A stretch of 64,000 bases of DNA from Tropicimonas sp. IMCC34043 (GTDB lineage: Bacteria > Pseudomonadota > Alphaproteobacteria > Rhodobacterales > Rhodobacteraceae): positions 224,020 to 288,019 of the forward strand of contig NZ_QMEK01000005.1 of NCBI RefSeq assembly GCF_003390845.1, written 5' to 3'. A model generated the notes under the pieces. The model was not told the origin of the DNA. It saw only the letters and a program-made list of their open reading frames with translations, and did not search any database. Position 1 is the stretch's first letter. The number at the start of each line of letters is the position of its first letter. The position numbers and the translations under genes are program-made. Positions 44,998-52,182 of this stretch are shown one piece after another.

Positions 44998-45260
44998 TCA
45001 GCGCTCCAGCATTCCGAACTGGCTAAACAAGAAGTTCGGCTGATAGCACACGCCGTCGAAGTGCCCGTTCCAGGCTGTGTCCTTCTGCTCGCTATGGGTG
45101 GGACTGACCGAGCTGTCCCTCTCCAACACGGTATACTTCCGGCCCTTGCAGTCTTTTCAGGGGAGCAAGTCAACCTGCCCCAGGGTCCCGCCGCTCCGGG
45201 GCTCCCAGACCTCGCTTCACGAGGCGGCAGATCTTCGAAGCAGCTCGCAGCGCACCAATC
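44998..45260 (-). pseudogene. IS1380-family transposase fragment
   Basis: Minus strand gives DSSVSPTHSEQKDTAWNGHF and DGVCYQPNFLFSQFGMLER before a TGA at 44998-45000. This matches the central DDE region of IS1380-type transposases (LDVDDSVSPT-GEQ--TAWNGH in intact members). Upstream, to about 45260, similarity is vague. Non-functional. Confidence 0.65.
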
Positions 45261-45295
45261 TCGCCGCTAGCGTCGGCATGTTCCGCACCGCGCTT

Positions 45296-47920
45296 TCAGC
45301 CCGCACGCGACGGCGCTGAAAGGAACCGTTCGAGATTCCGCCCGACCCGTTCCGGCGAGCAGTTTCTGTCGAGAAAGTCGAAGCCGCGTCGGGCCTGTTC
45401 CCGGTACTTCCCTACGTCGTTTGCGAATTCGTGGATCAGATCCGCGACCCCCTCGGGCGCACTGTAAAGCGCGGCGTCTCCGAAGATCTCGCGCTGTTCG
45501 GGATCGATGATCACGACCACCCCGCGCGCCATGGCTTCCATAGTATTGCGGCCGAACTCCTCGATATAGTCGGGGTGCAGGAAGTTGACGAAGAAATCCA
45601 GCGACTCGAGGAACTCCTCGACATCGAGCGTGTCGAAGGCATGGACCTGCCAGTTCCTGGGCTTCTTGCCCAGCAGTTCCAGCGCGCGCCCGGCACCGCC
45701 TAGGAAGCGAACCTCGATATCGCCGCGGTTGACGCAATAGGCCGTCGCGATCTTGTCGACGGTTTCGGGCCATTTCGTCCAGTGGTCCCGCGAATGCCGG
45801 CCGATCACGATCTTCCGACCGGGCAGGCTCGCCAACGACTTCGGGCTTGCCGAAATTCCCGTGTCGAGGGGGGGATACCAGATCTCGGGGTTGATCGGAT
45901 CGTACCCGCCGAGCGAGTCGAGGATGCGGACAACGCGCGGCGAGATCGCGGTCCAGGTCGGCTCACGGCCGAACATGGCCCTGCAGGCGGCCTTGACGGC
46001 CGTCGGGTCATAAAGGTGCGGCGCCTCTGACCACAGTTGCATCGGCGACTGGTTCACCAGCACGGTCAGGTGATCGCAGGCGATCTCGGGCACCGCGTCG
46101 ATCGGATAGCGCAGGATCGGCGGATGGTGGACGATGCAGAGCCGGGTCGTCACCTTGTCCTCGGGCACCAGAAGGTCGATGCCGTCGTTGGCCGTCAGAT
46201 CGAGGTAGTCGGGCGATATATCCTTCAGACGCAGGTCCCAGCGCGGATAATGATAGAGCCCGACGCGCAGGCCCATCTCCATGGCCACCGACAGGTATCC
46301 CTGATTGCAGCGCCGTGTGCCGCCGAGCAGCGTCAGATCGCTGACGAAGACGAGGTCATAGTCGCAGTTTCGCGGCCAGGTCTTTGGCGCGATGATCTGC
46401 GGGATCGGGAACGGCTGCTTGACGCTGCGCCGGTCCATGATCAGCGGCGCATCGGCCGCGATCTGTTTCTGGTGCCAATGGCCGGCCTGCAGCGCATAGC
46501 TGCGCCGCACCCCGAAATTCACGCTGGCAAGGCTTGTCGTGGCGCTGTGGGTCAGCGAGTTTTCGCGGCAAAGCTGGAACGTCAGGGGGGCCACGACATC
46601 GACGGGTTTCACGGCCTGCCTGCCGTGAACCGCCCGCACCCGCTGGACCAGTTCGTCGTCGCCGTTCACCGTCACATCGTCCCAGCCGCCAAGCGACAGC
46701 AGCATGTCGCGCCGCATCATGAAGGACGGATAGGACACCCGGATCGCGTCCGGGTTGGGGCGGGTTGGAAGGATCATGTAGTACATGTCCTCGGTCACGC
46801 GCGCCGAATGGGCGAAGACCCCGCGCAGGGTCTCGTCGCCAAGGAAATGCCGCGTCTGGGTGGCGATCAGTTCGGGATGGGACCAGTCATCGCTGTCATG
46901 GACCGTGACAAGATCGCCCCTGGCCAAGCGCAGCGCGCGGTTGCGCGTGACATAGGCGCCGAGGTTCGCCTCGTTGCGCGTGGCGCGGATCCGGCCGTCC
47001 GCTGCGGCATGGCGCTGCACGATCTCCCAGGTATTGTCGGTGCTGGCGTCGTCGACGATCACCAGCTCGATGTTCGTCCAGGATTGTCCGAGGATGCTTC
47101 GCAGGGCAAAGTCGAGTTCCGCCGCCGCGTTATAGACCGGCATCAGGACCGAAACTTTCGGCCCCTCGACTGACGCGGGAGCGCGTGGGATGGCGAGGTT
47201 GGCGATGTGAAAGCCCCGGTCGGCATCGCGAAAGCCCAGCTCGACCAGTCCGTTGGCGCGGTAGAGCGTGTTCAGCAGATCCAGCCGTTCGGAATCGGCG
47301 CCGCCACCGCTGCGGGCGTGCAGCAGGTTGCTTTTCGCAACCGTCATGTGGGGGACCAGCGTGTCGTCGACCGGTTCGTCCAGAAGCGTCGCGGCCGCGT
47401 CCAGACGCCCGCTGCGGACAAGCAGATCGGCATAGATTATCCTCGGGCGCTTCGCCTTGACGACTTTGGAGTTGCAGCGCAGCGCCGCCTCCATGGCCTT
47501 GAGCGCGGCCGAGGTCTCGCCTTTCGCCGCGTGCCAGCGCGCCAGCTCATACCCGGCGCTGACTCGGAACGGGCTGGTCTCGTCCTCCTTCAGAAGGAAC
47601 TTTTCCAGTTCGACGGAGGTGATATTGCCGAAACCGGACCAGAGCTTTGTACGCAGATCATAGAACCGGCGTTCGGACGAGATCCCGGGCTGCCCGCGTT
47701 TCCCGGACGTGCGTGGCTGCGTCACATCCTGCGGCCTGCGCGCCTTGTCGCGATTGCGCCTTATTGCCTTGATCGCCAGATAGGAGACCGACACGGGGAA
47801 CGTCAGCACCGCAACAATGGCGATCAGGATCTTCCTGTTGCGCTGCGTCCTTTTCCGAAGCTGCTTGCGGGATGCTGCATCCATTCCGATCGTTCGGGCG
47901 GGCGTGTTCATTCGTGCCAT
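45296..47920 (-). CDS. two-domain glycosyltransferase (GT2 plus GT4-like), membrane anchored
   Basis: 874 residues from ATG 47920; an ATG at 48061 would add 47 residues without similarity. A basic N-terminus is followed by one membrane segment near residues 30-50 (ILIAIVAVLTFPVSVSYLAI). Residues about 255-480 are GT2: KVSVLMPVYNAAAELDFALR, IVDDASTDNTW, VTVHDSDDW. Residues about 560-865 are GT-B/GT4-like: IVIGRHSRDHWTKWPETVDK and VNFLHPDYIEEFGRNTMEAM. Such double transferases build or decorate exopolysaccharide. The gene is GC-rich like the core genome, so it may be native and mark the right edge of the island. Confidence 0.85.
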   Translation of the reverse strand: MARMNTPARTIGMDAASRKQLRKRTQRNRKILIAIVAVLTFPVSVSYLAIKAIRRNRDKARRPQDVTQPRTSGKRGQPGISSERRFYDLRTKLWSGFGNITSVELEKFLLKEDETSPFRVSAGYELARWHAAKGETSAALKAMEAALRCNSKVVKAKRPRIIYADLLVRSGRLDAAATLLDEPVDDTLVPHMTVAKSNLLHARSGGGADSERLDLLNTLYRANGLVELGFRDADRGFHIANLAIPRAPASVEGPKVSVLMPVYNAAAELDFALRSILGQSWTNIELVIVDDASTDNTWEIVQRHAAADGRIRATRNEANLGAYVTRNRALRLARGDLVTVHDSDDWSHPELIATQTRHFLGDETLRGVFAHSARVTEDMYYMILPTRPNPDAIRVSYPSFMMRRDMLLSLGGWDDVTVNGDDELVQRVRAVHGRQAVKPVDVVAPLTFQLCRENSLTHSATTSLASVNFGVRRSYALQAGHWHQKQIAADAPLIMDRRSVKQPFPIPQIIAPKTWPRNCDYDLVFVSDLTLLGGTRRCNQGYLSVAMEMGLRVGLYHYPRWDLRLKDISPDYLDLTANDGIDLLVPEDKVTTRLCIVHHPPILRYPIDAVPEIACDHLTVLVNQSPMQLWSEAPHLYDPTAVKAACRAMFGREPTWTAISPRVVRILDSLGGYDPINPEIWYPPLDTGISASPKSLASLPGRKIVIGRHSRDHWTKWPETVDKIATAYCVNRGDIEVRFLGGAGRALELLGKKPRNWQVHAFDTLDVEEFLESLDFFVNFLHPDYIEEFGRNTMEAMARGVVVIIDPEQREIFGDAALYSAPEGVADLIHEFANDVGKYREQARRGFDFLDRNCSPERVGRNLERFLSAPSRAG

Positions 47921-48108
47921 ATCGTTTCGACCAAGCCCCTGGGTCCGGTGTTGATGCCCGCAAACTGCCCCGGAAGGCTTCGCGCTCGGATCTTCGGCTG
48001 GCAGTGGTCTCCCGGTCGCGTTCCCCGGCACAACCCTCGGATTTTTGCCCATTCGGCGCAAGTGCCAAGCGGCCGATGTTCAGGCAGGCAATCCCGTTGC
48101 GACGCAGA

Positions 48109-49044
48109 TTATGGCATGCGCGGCCATGTGTCGGTTCCCTGCGCCAGCAAGGCCAGCACGCCCGCCTCTGGCGGCGCGGTCGACGGCCCCTTGACCGTCG
48201 TCGAAAGGGCCGCCGCCACATTCGCGTAGCGCGCGGCATGGAGCGCATCGCCGGTGGCGTCGAGCCGGGCGAGGAAGCTGCCGATATGGGTGTCGCCGGC
48301 ACCGTTGGTGTCGATGGCCCGAACCTCGAAGGGCGGTATTTGCGTGACCCGGCCTCCGGTGGCCAGCCAGCAGCCGCGCGCGCCATCGCGCAGGATGGCG
48401 CCGTCGCGGCCCCTGGCCAGGTCTGCGACCGCTTCGTCCAGATCCGTTCGGCCGGTCAGATGCCGGGCCTCGCTGGCGTTGGCGCTGATCCAGGTGGCGC
48501 GGGCCAGAACCGGGCGCAGCAGATCGGCGGGCAGTTCGGCCACCAGCGGCGAGGGGTCGAAGACCAGCGGCGGCAGTGCCGCGGTGCGGTCGATCCAGCC
48601 CGAAATCGCTGCATTCATCCCGTCGTAGTGCAGCGAATAGCCCGAAACCAGTGTCCAGCCGAAATCCCGCACCGAGATCGCGGCAAGATCGGCAGCGGTC
48701 ATGTGGCCCTCGGCGTTGGGGGCCGCGACAAAGCTGCGCTCGCCCGAGGGTTCGATAAGAACGGTGCAGCAGCCGTTGTCGCGCACCGGGTCGCGCGGCC
48801 GGGCAAGCCCGATCCCTTCGCTGGCAAACCCAGCCATGACCAGTTCCGAAAACGGGCCGGTGCCGACACCGCCGCCGCACATCGCCGCCATCCCGGCCCG
48901 CCGCGCCGCCACCATGGCGTTGAAACCGCCGCCGGGCGCCATGGCAAAGCCCGTGACCACCGCCTCTTCGCCCGACCGCGGCAGGGCCGCAACCTCATAG
49001 AGCAGGTCGATGACCGGACCCGTCATCTGCAAGAGCGCGCTCAT
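48109..49044 (-). CDS. PfkB-family carbohydrate or nucleoside kinase
   Basis: 311 residues of ribokinase fold. GGGFNAMVAARRAGMAAMCG near residue 38 is the first PfkB signature; AIDTNGAGDTHIGSFLARLD near 253 contains the catalytic aspartate (GAGD). It overlaps the ADP-ribosylglycohydrolase stop by four bases (ATGA), so both proteins are made together. A substrate such as ribose or a nucleoside released by that hydrolase is a reasonable inference, unproven. Confidence 0.88.
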   Translation of the reverse strand: MSALLQMTGPVIDLLYEVAALPRSGEEAVVTGFAMAPGGGFNAMVAARRAGMAAMCGGGVGTGPFSELVMAGFASEGIGLARPRDPVRDNGCCTVLIEPSGERSFVAAPNAEGHMTAADLAAISVRDFGWTLVSGYSLHYDGMNAAISGWIDRTAALPPLVFDPSPLVAELPADLLRPVLARATWISANASEARHLTGRTDLDEAVADLARGRDGAILRDGARGCWLATGGRVTQIPPFEVRAIDTNGAGDTHIGSFLARLDATGDALHAARYANVAAALSTTVKGPSTAPPEAGVLALLAQGTDTWPRMP

Positions 49045-50048
49045 CGGCCCTGTCCCGCCGTCGTTCGCAACGCCAGCAACCCGGCTGCCGGCCCGTCGAG
49101 GTCGGCCGGATTGGCGGCGCGCAGCGTCGCAACCTTTTCGGGTGGCAGTGACGCGGCGCCAGAGCAGGCGCCGCAGATCGCCCCGGCGATGGCGCCGATG
49201 GTGTCGGTATCATCGCCGAGATTGGCCGCCATGCAGGCGGCGGCCCAGGCATCACCTTTTGCGGCCCGCACCACGGCGAAGGCTGCGGGCACCGACTGAT
49301 GGCTGGCGACCGATGTGCCGATCTGCGCTGCGATCTGATCGGGTCCGCAACAGCCACCGATTTCAATCGCCGCCGCGATCCGTTCGGGCATGTCATCCAC
49401 ACCGGCCGGAAAACCCTTTGCCTGACCCAGACGCGCGGCGGCGAGCGCCACGGGCACGGCCGCCTGCCAGTCGGCCCCGTCAATGCCGCAGCTGATCATG
49501 GCCGCAACGGCCGCGGCACCGGCGATGGCCTCGCCGGTGTTGTGGGTGACGCGGCAGGTCTCGACCACCCGGGCGAGCAGTGCCGCGGGGTCCGCTGCGC
49601 TGACGGCGATCCCCACCGGGGCAATCCGCATCGCGGCCCCATTCGTCGTCCCCGTCCGGCCGGTTTCGGCCAGCGGCACGCCGTCGAGCAGCGCGGTCAG
49701 CGCGGCCTTGGTCGAGGGGCCGAGCAGATCGCGCAGGCCCCGCGCCTTCACGTCGGCCTCCCACCCCAGCAGATCGCGCGCCCAGGCCGCGGCATCGAAT
49801 GTCCCGGGCGTCGCCAGCAGCCGCTCTGCCAACAGCAGCGCCTGTTCGGTATCGTCGGTGATCTGGGCCGCGGTCAGCCCGTGCGACACCGGGTGACCCG
49901 GAAACGGCGCGACAAAATCGGCAATTACGCCATAGCGCGCCCGGATCTCCTCTCGCGGCAGGGTCTGGCCGGGCATCCCCAGCGCGTCCCCCATGGCGAG
50001 CCCCAGCAAAGCGCCACGCGCCCGGTCGAGCGGCTGAACGTCCGTCAT
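49041..50048 (-). CDS. ADP-ribosylglycohydrolase (DraG/ARH-like) family protein
   Basis: 335 residues. The metal-binding signatures of the ARH family are present: GALLGLAMGDALG near residue 12, ITDDTEQALLLAERL near 63, and NLGDDTDTIGAIAGAICGA near 287. Family members remove ADP-ribose from proteins or small molecules; others act in nucleoside or ADP-ribose breakdown. No dinitrogenase reductase ADP-ribosyltransferase (draT) or nif gene is visible, so a DraG role is unlikely. Coupled to the PfkB kinase. Confidence 0.88.
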   Translation of the reverse strand: MTDVQPLDRARGALLGLAMGDALGMPGQTLPREEIRARYGVIADFVAPFPGHPVSHGLTAAQITDDTEQALLLAERLLATPGTFDAAAWARDLLGWEADVKARGLRDLLGPSTKAALTALLDGVPLAETGRTGTTNGAAMRIAPVGIAVSAADPAALLARVVETCRVTHNTGEAIAGAAAVAAMISCGIDGADWQAAVPVALAAARLGQAKGFPAGVDDMPERIAAAIEIGGCCGPDQIAAQIGTSVASHQSVPAAFAVVRAAKGDAWAAACMAANLGDDTDTIGAIAGAICGACSGAASLPPEKVATLRAANPADLDGPAAGLLALRTTAGQGR

Positions 50049-50153
50049 CGGTGCGCGGCTCCCAGTTCAGGCGGGGCCGGGTCAGGTTCGTGCATTACAA
50101 TAGCTTCGGTGGGAAACATTCTGATTGGAAGGTGAACCCCGGCACGGCGCGCC

Positions 50154-50378
50154 TCAGGTTTCAGCGTCATCGCCTGGCTCTTCCGGCTTGCCCGGATCAA
50201 AGGTGACGAACAGCCCCCAGATCGAAACGCCGGCGATGGCAAGAACGATGATCGCCCAGACCATCTCGCCAAACAGGATCTCGACGAGACCCCAGCCAAG
50301 CGTGACCGCAACGATCAGGATACGGATCCAGAGCGGCCGGTAGAACGGGTGCGAAAAGTCGAACATGGGCTCCGGCAT
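50154..50378 (-). CDS. small two-helix membrane protein (DUF3329-like)
   Basis: 74 residues with two hydrophobic helices (WIRILIVAVTLGWGLVEILF; WAIIVLAIAGVSIWGLFVTF) and an acidic tail (DPGKPEEPGDDAET). Short proteins beginning MFDFSHPFYRPLW are conserved in alphaproteobacteria; function unknown. Translation may begin at the internal M5 instead. It lies behind phyR, separated by 118 bases. Confidence 0.7.
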   Translation of the reverse strand: MPEPMFDFSHPFYRPLWIRILIVAVTLGWGLVEILFGEMVWAIIVLAIAGVSIWGLFVTFDPGKPEEPGDDAET

Positions 50379-50392
50379 ATATCAGGAGAAAG

Positions 50393-50422
50393 GGCAGACA
50401 GGGGCGCCAAGGCGTCCCTGCC
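50393..50422 (-). terminator. possible terminator of phyR
   Basis: GC-rich imperfect inverted repeat (GGCAG-ACA-GGGGCGCC, AA, GGCGTCCC-TGCC) about 75 bases past the phyR stop on the minus strand. The stem needs one G-U pair and a 3-base bulge, so confidence is modest. Confidence 0.35.
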
Positions 50423-50496
50423 GGGGGGATGATCCTCCAACGGGGCGGGCGATGCAATGGCAGCCCTTGCGTCCTGCCCGCGGATCGCGCCCCGGC

Positions 50497-51306
50497 TCAG
50501 GCCTTCAGCGTTTCGGTCGAGGCAAAGAACATCGCCTGACTGACCGCGCTGATCACCTGATCGGGCATGTAGGGCTTGGCAATCAGGAAGGCGGGCTCGG
50601 GGCGTTCGCCGGTCAGCAGCCGCTCGGGGAAGGCCGTGATGAAGATCACCGGAACGTCGATGTCCTGAAGGATCCGGTTGACGGCGTCGATGCCGCTGGA
50701 GTTGTCGGCAAGCTGGATGTCGGCAAGGATCAGGTCCGGCCGGTCGCGGGCCGCCATCTCGACCGCGGTGTCGCGGGTCCGGGCAATCCCGGTCACGTCG
50801 TGGCCCATCAGCGCCACGATCCCTTCGAGGTCCATGGCGATGATCGCCTCGTCCTCGATGATCATCACCCGGCCCTGGACCGACTGCTGCATCTCGGCCC
50901 GGGCGAGGTCGACCAGCGTCTGCGCCTCGTCACCGGAGATCCCCATGATCACGCCGATCTCGTCGAGGCCAAATCCCTCGACCGTGTGCAGCAAGAGCGC
51001 CTCGCGGGTGTTCGGCGTCAGTCGCGCCAGATGCATCTGCGCCCGGGCGTGCAGGCCGGTCGCCTCTTCGGGCACCGGGGCGCCGGCGCTTGCCCAGATC
51101 GAATGGAACACCTTGAAAAGTCCGACCTTGCCACCTTGGCTCTGGTCGAAACAGCCCGGATCGGCCAGGATCGCCTCGAGCGTCGCCGCGGCATGGGCAT
51201 CGCCGCCGTCCTGACTGCCGGTCAGGGCGCGTCCATAGCGCCGGAGATAGGGCAGAAACGGGCCAATGAGGTCGGACATGGTGCGGGGGCGGGACAGATC
51301 TGTCAT
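50497..51306 (-). CDS. phyR: general stress response anti-anti-sigma response regulator PhyR
   Basis: 269 residues. The N-terminal ~135 residues are an EcfG-like sigma domain (LPYLRRYGRALTGSQDGGDA; LTPNTREALLLHTVEGFGLD). The C-terminal receiver has acidic pocket E151-D152 in MIIEDEAIIAMD, phospho-acceptor D196 in LILADIQLAD, and conserved FITAFPERLLTG and AKPYM. Phosphorylated PhyR titrates NepR, freeing EcfG. Divergent from nepR-ecfG, with a symmetrical EcfG-type promoter between. Start at 51306; a start nine codons in (MSDLIG) is possible. Confidence 0.95.
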   Translation of the reverse strand: MTDLSRPRTMSDLIGPFLPYLRRYGRALTGSQDGGDAHAAATLEAILADPGCFDQSQGGKVGLFKVFHSIWASAGAPVPEEATGLHARAQMHLARLTPNTREALLLHTVEGFGLDEIGVIMGISGDEAQTLVDLARAEMQQSVQGRVMIIEDEAIIAMDLEGIVALMGHDVTGIARTRDTAVEMAARDRPDLILADIQLADNSSGIDAVNRILQDIDVPVIFITAFPERLLTGERPEPAFLIAKPYMPDQVISAVSQAMFFASTETLKA

Positions 51307-51326
51307 GATTTCTCCAGACGTGGGCA

Positions 51327-51374
51327 TTTTCCATGGAACAAACGCCGCGCCCCGGGCGTTTGTTCCATGGAAAA
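51327..51374. promoter_or_regulatory. symmetrical divergent EcfG promoter between phyR and nepR
   Basis: Two 20-bp arms, 51327-51346 and 51355-51374, form a perfect inverted repeat around an 8-base centre. Each arm holds the -35 of one promoter and the -10 of the opposite one: plus strand GGAAC (51335-51339), 17 bases, CGTTT (51357-51361); minus strand GGAAC (51366-51362), 17 bases, CGTTT (51344-51340). This matches the EcfG consensus GGAAC-N16-17-CGTT and would autoregulate both units equally. Confidence 0.85.
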
Positions 51375-51433
51375 GAGCGATGAACGATCGACGGATGTCG
51401 AGCAACAATATGGCCTTGAGGTAAAAATCGGCA

Positions 51434-51628
51434 ATGCCCCTACGGAAGAAAGCTCTGCGAACACAGATTGACGAGAACCTCAGGCTGATTTTCGAGGAGG
51501 ATGCCCGAGCGGAACTGCCAGATCGCCTGCTCTCGCTGCTTGACCGACTTGACGCCGTCGAATTGCCGCCGGTGGCGCCGATCACCGACGCCGAGCCGAA
51601 CGATGACACAGGGGGAAGCTCTTCGTGA
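51434..51628 (+). CDS. nepR: anti-sigma factor NepR
   Basis: 64 residues, the usual size. The NepR core helix pair is seen as IDENLRLIFEEDARAELPDR and LLSLLDRLDAVE. NepR holds EcfG inactive until phospho-PhyR sequesters it. The tail is acidic and low in complexity (DAEPNDDTGGSSS). Its TGA overlaps the GTG start of ecfG by four bases, ensuring balanced synthesis. Confidence 0.92.
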   Translation: MPLRKKALRTQIDENLRLIFEEDARAELPDRLLSLLDRLDAVELPPVAPITDAEPNDDTGGSSS

Positions 51629-52182
51629 GGCGAGAAGATGCCAAGGCCGAACTGGTCGGCCACATGAAGGTCCTCAGGGCCTTCGCCATGAGCCTTACAC
51701 GCAATTCCGCCGCGGCCGACGATCTGGTCCAGGATACGGTGTTGAAGGCCTGGGCCGGCATGGACGGGTTCCAGCAGGGATCGAACATGCGGGCCTGGCT
51801 GTTCACGATCCTGCGTAACACCTTCTATTCCAACCGCCGCAAAGCCGCACGTGAATCCGAGGATGTCGACGGCATACTGGCGGGGCGGCTGGCAGAGAAG
51901 CCTGCCCATGACGGACGGCTGCAACTGAAGGATTTCCGGATTGCCTTCGATACCCTGCCGCCCGAACAGCGCGAGGTGCTGATGCTGGTCGGTGCATTGC
52001 AGCATTCCTATGAGGATGCGGCCGAGATGTGCGGCGTCAAGGTGGGCACGATCAAGAGCCGTCTGGCGCGCGGGCGCGAGGCGCTGGCGCAGGCGATGGG
52101 GCTCGACGAGAACGGGCCGCTGGAGTTGACCGATGCGGCAACCCGCGCTGTGGTTTCGGCCAACGGCGGACAGATGGGGTGA
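51625..52182 (+). CDS. ecfG: general stress response ECF sigma factor EcfG
   Basis: 185 residues with GTG start inside the nepR stop (GTGA). Region 2 includes NSAAADDLVQDTVLKAWAGM near residue 27, and WLFTILRNTFYSNRRKAARE; region 4 includes LPPEQREVLMLVGALQHSYE and GVKVGTIKSRLARGREALAQ. The linker and arrangement next to nepR identify group ECF15. Directs RNA polymerase to GGAAC-N16/17-CGTT promoters under stress. Confidence 0.93.
   Translation: MRREDAKAELVGHMKVLRAFAMSLTRNSAAADDLVQDTVLKAWAGMDGFQQGSNMRAWLFTILRNTFYSNRRKAARESEDVDGILAGRLAEKPAHDGRLQLKDFRIAFDTLPPEQREVLMLVGALQHSYEDAAEMCGVKVGTIKSRLARGREALAQAMGLDENGPLELTDAATRAVVSANGGQMG

Noticed and set aside
49041..50048. Nitrogenase-regulating DraG
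   Set aside because: Family match only; no draT, nif or ammonium-related gene nearby and coupling is to a sugar kinase.
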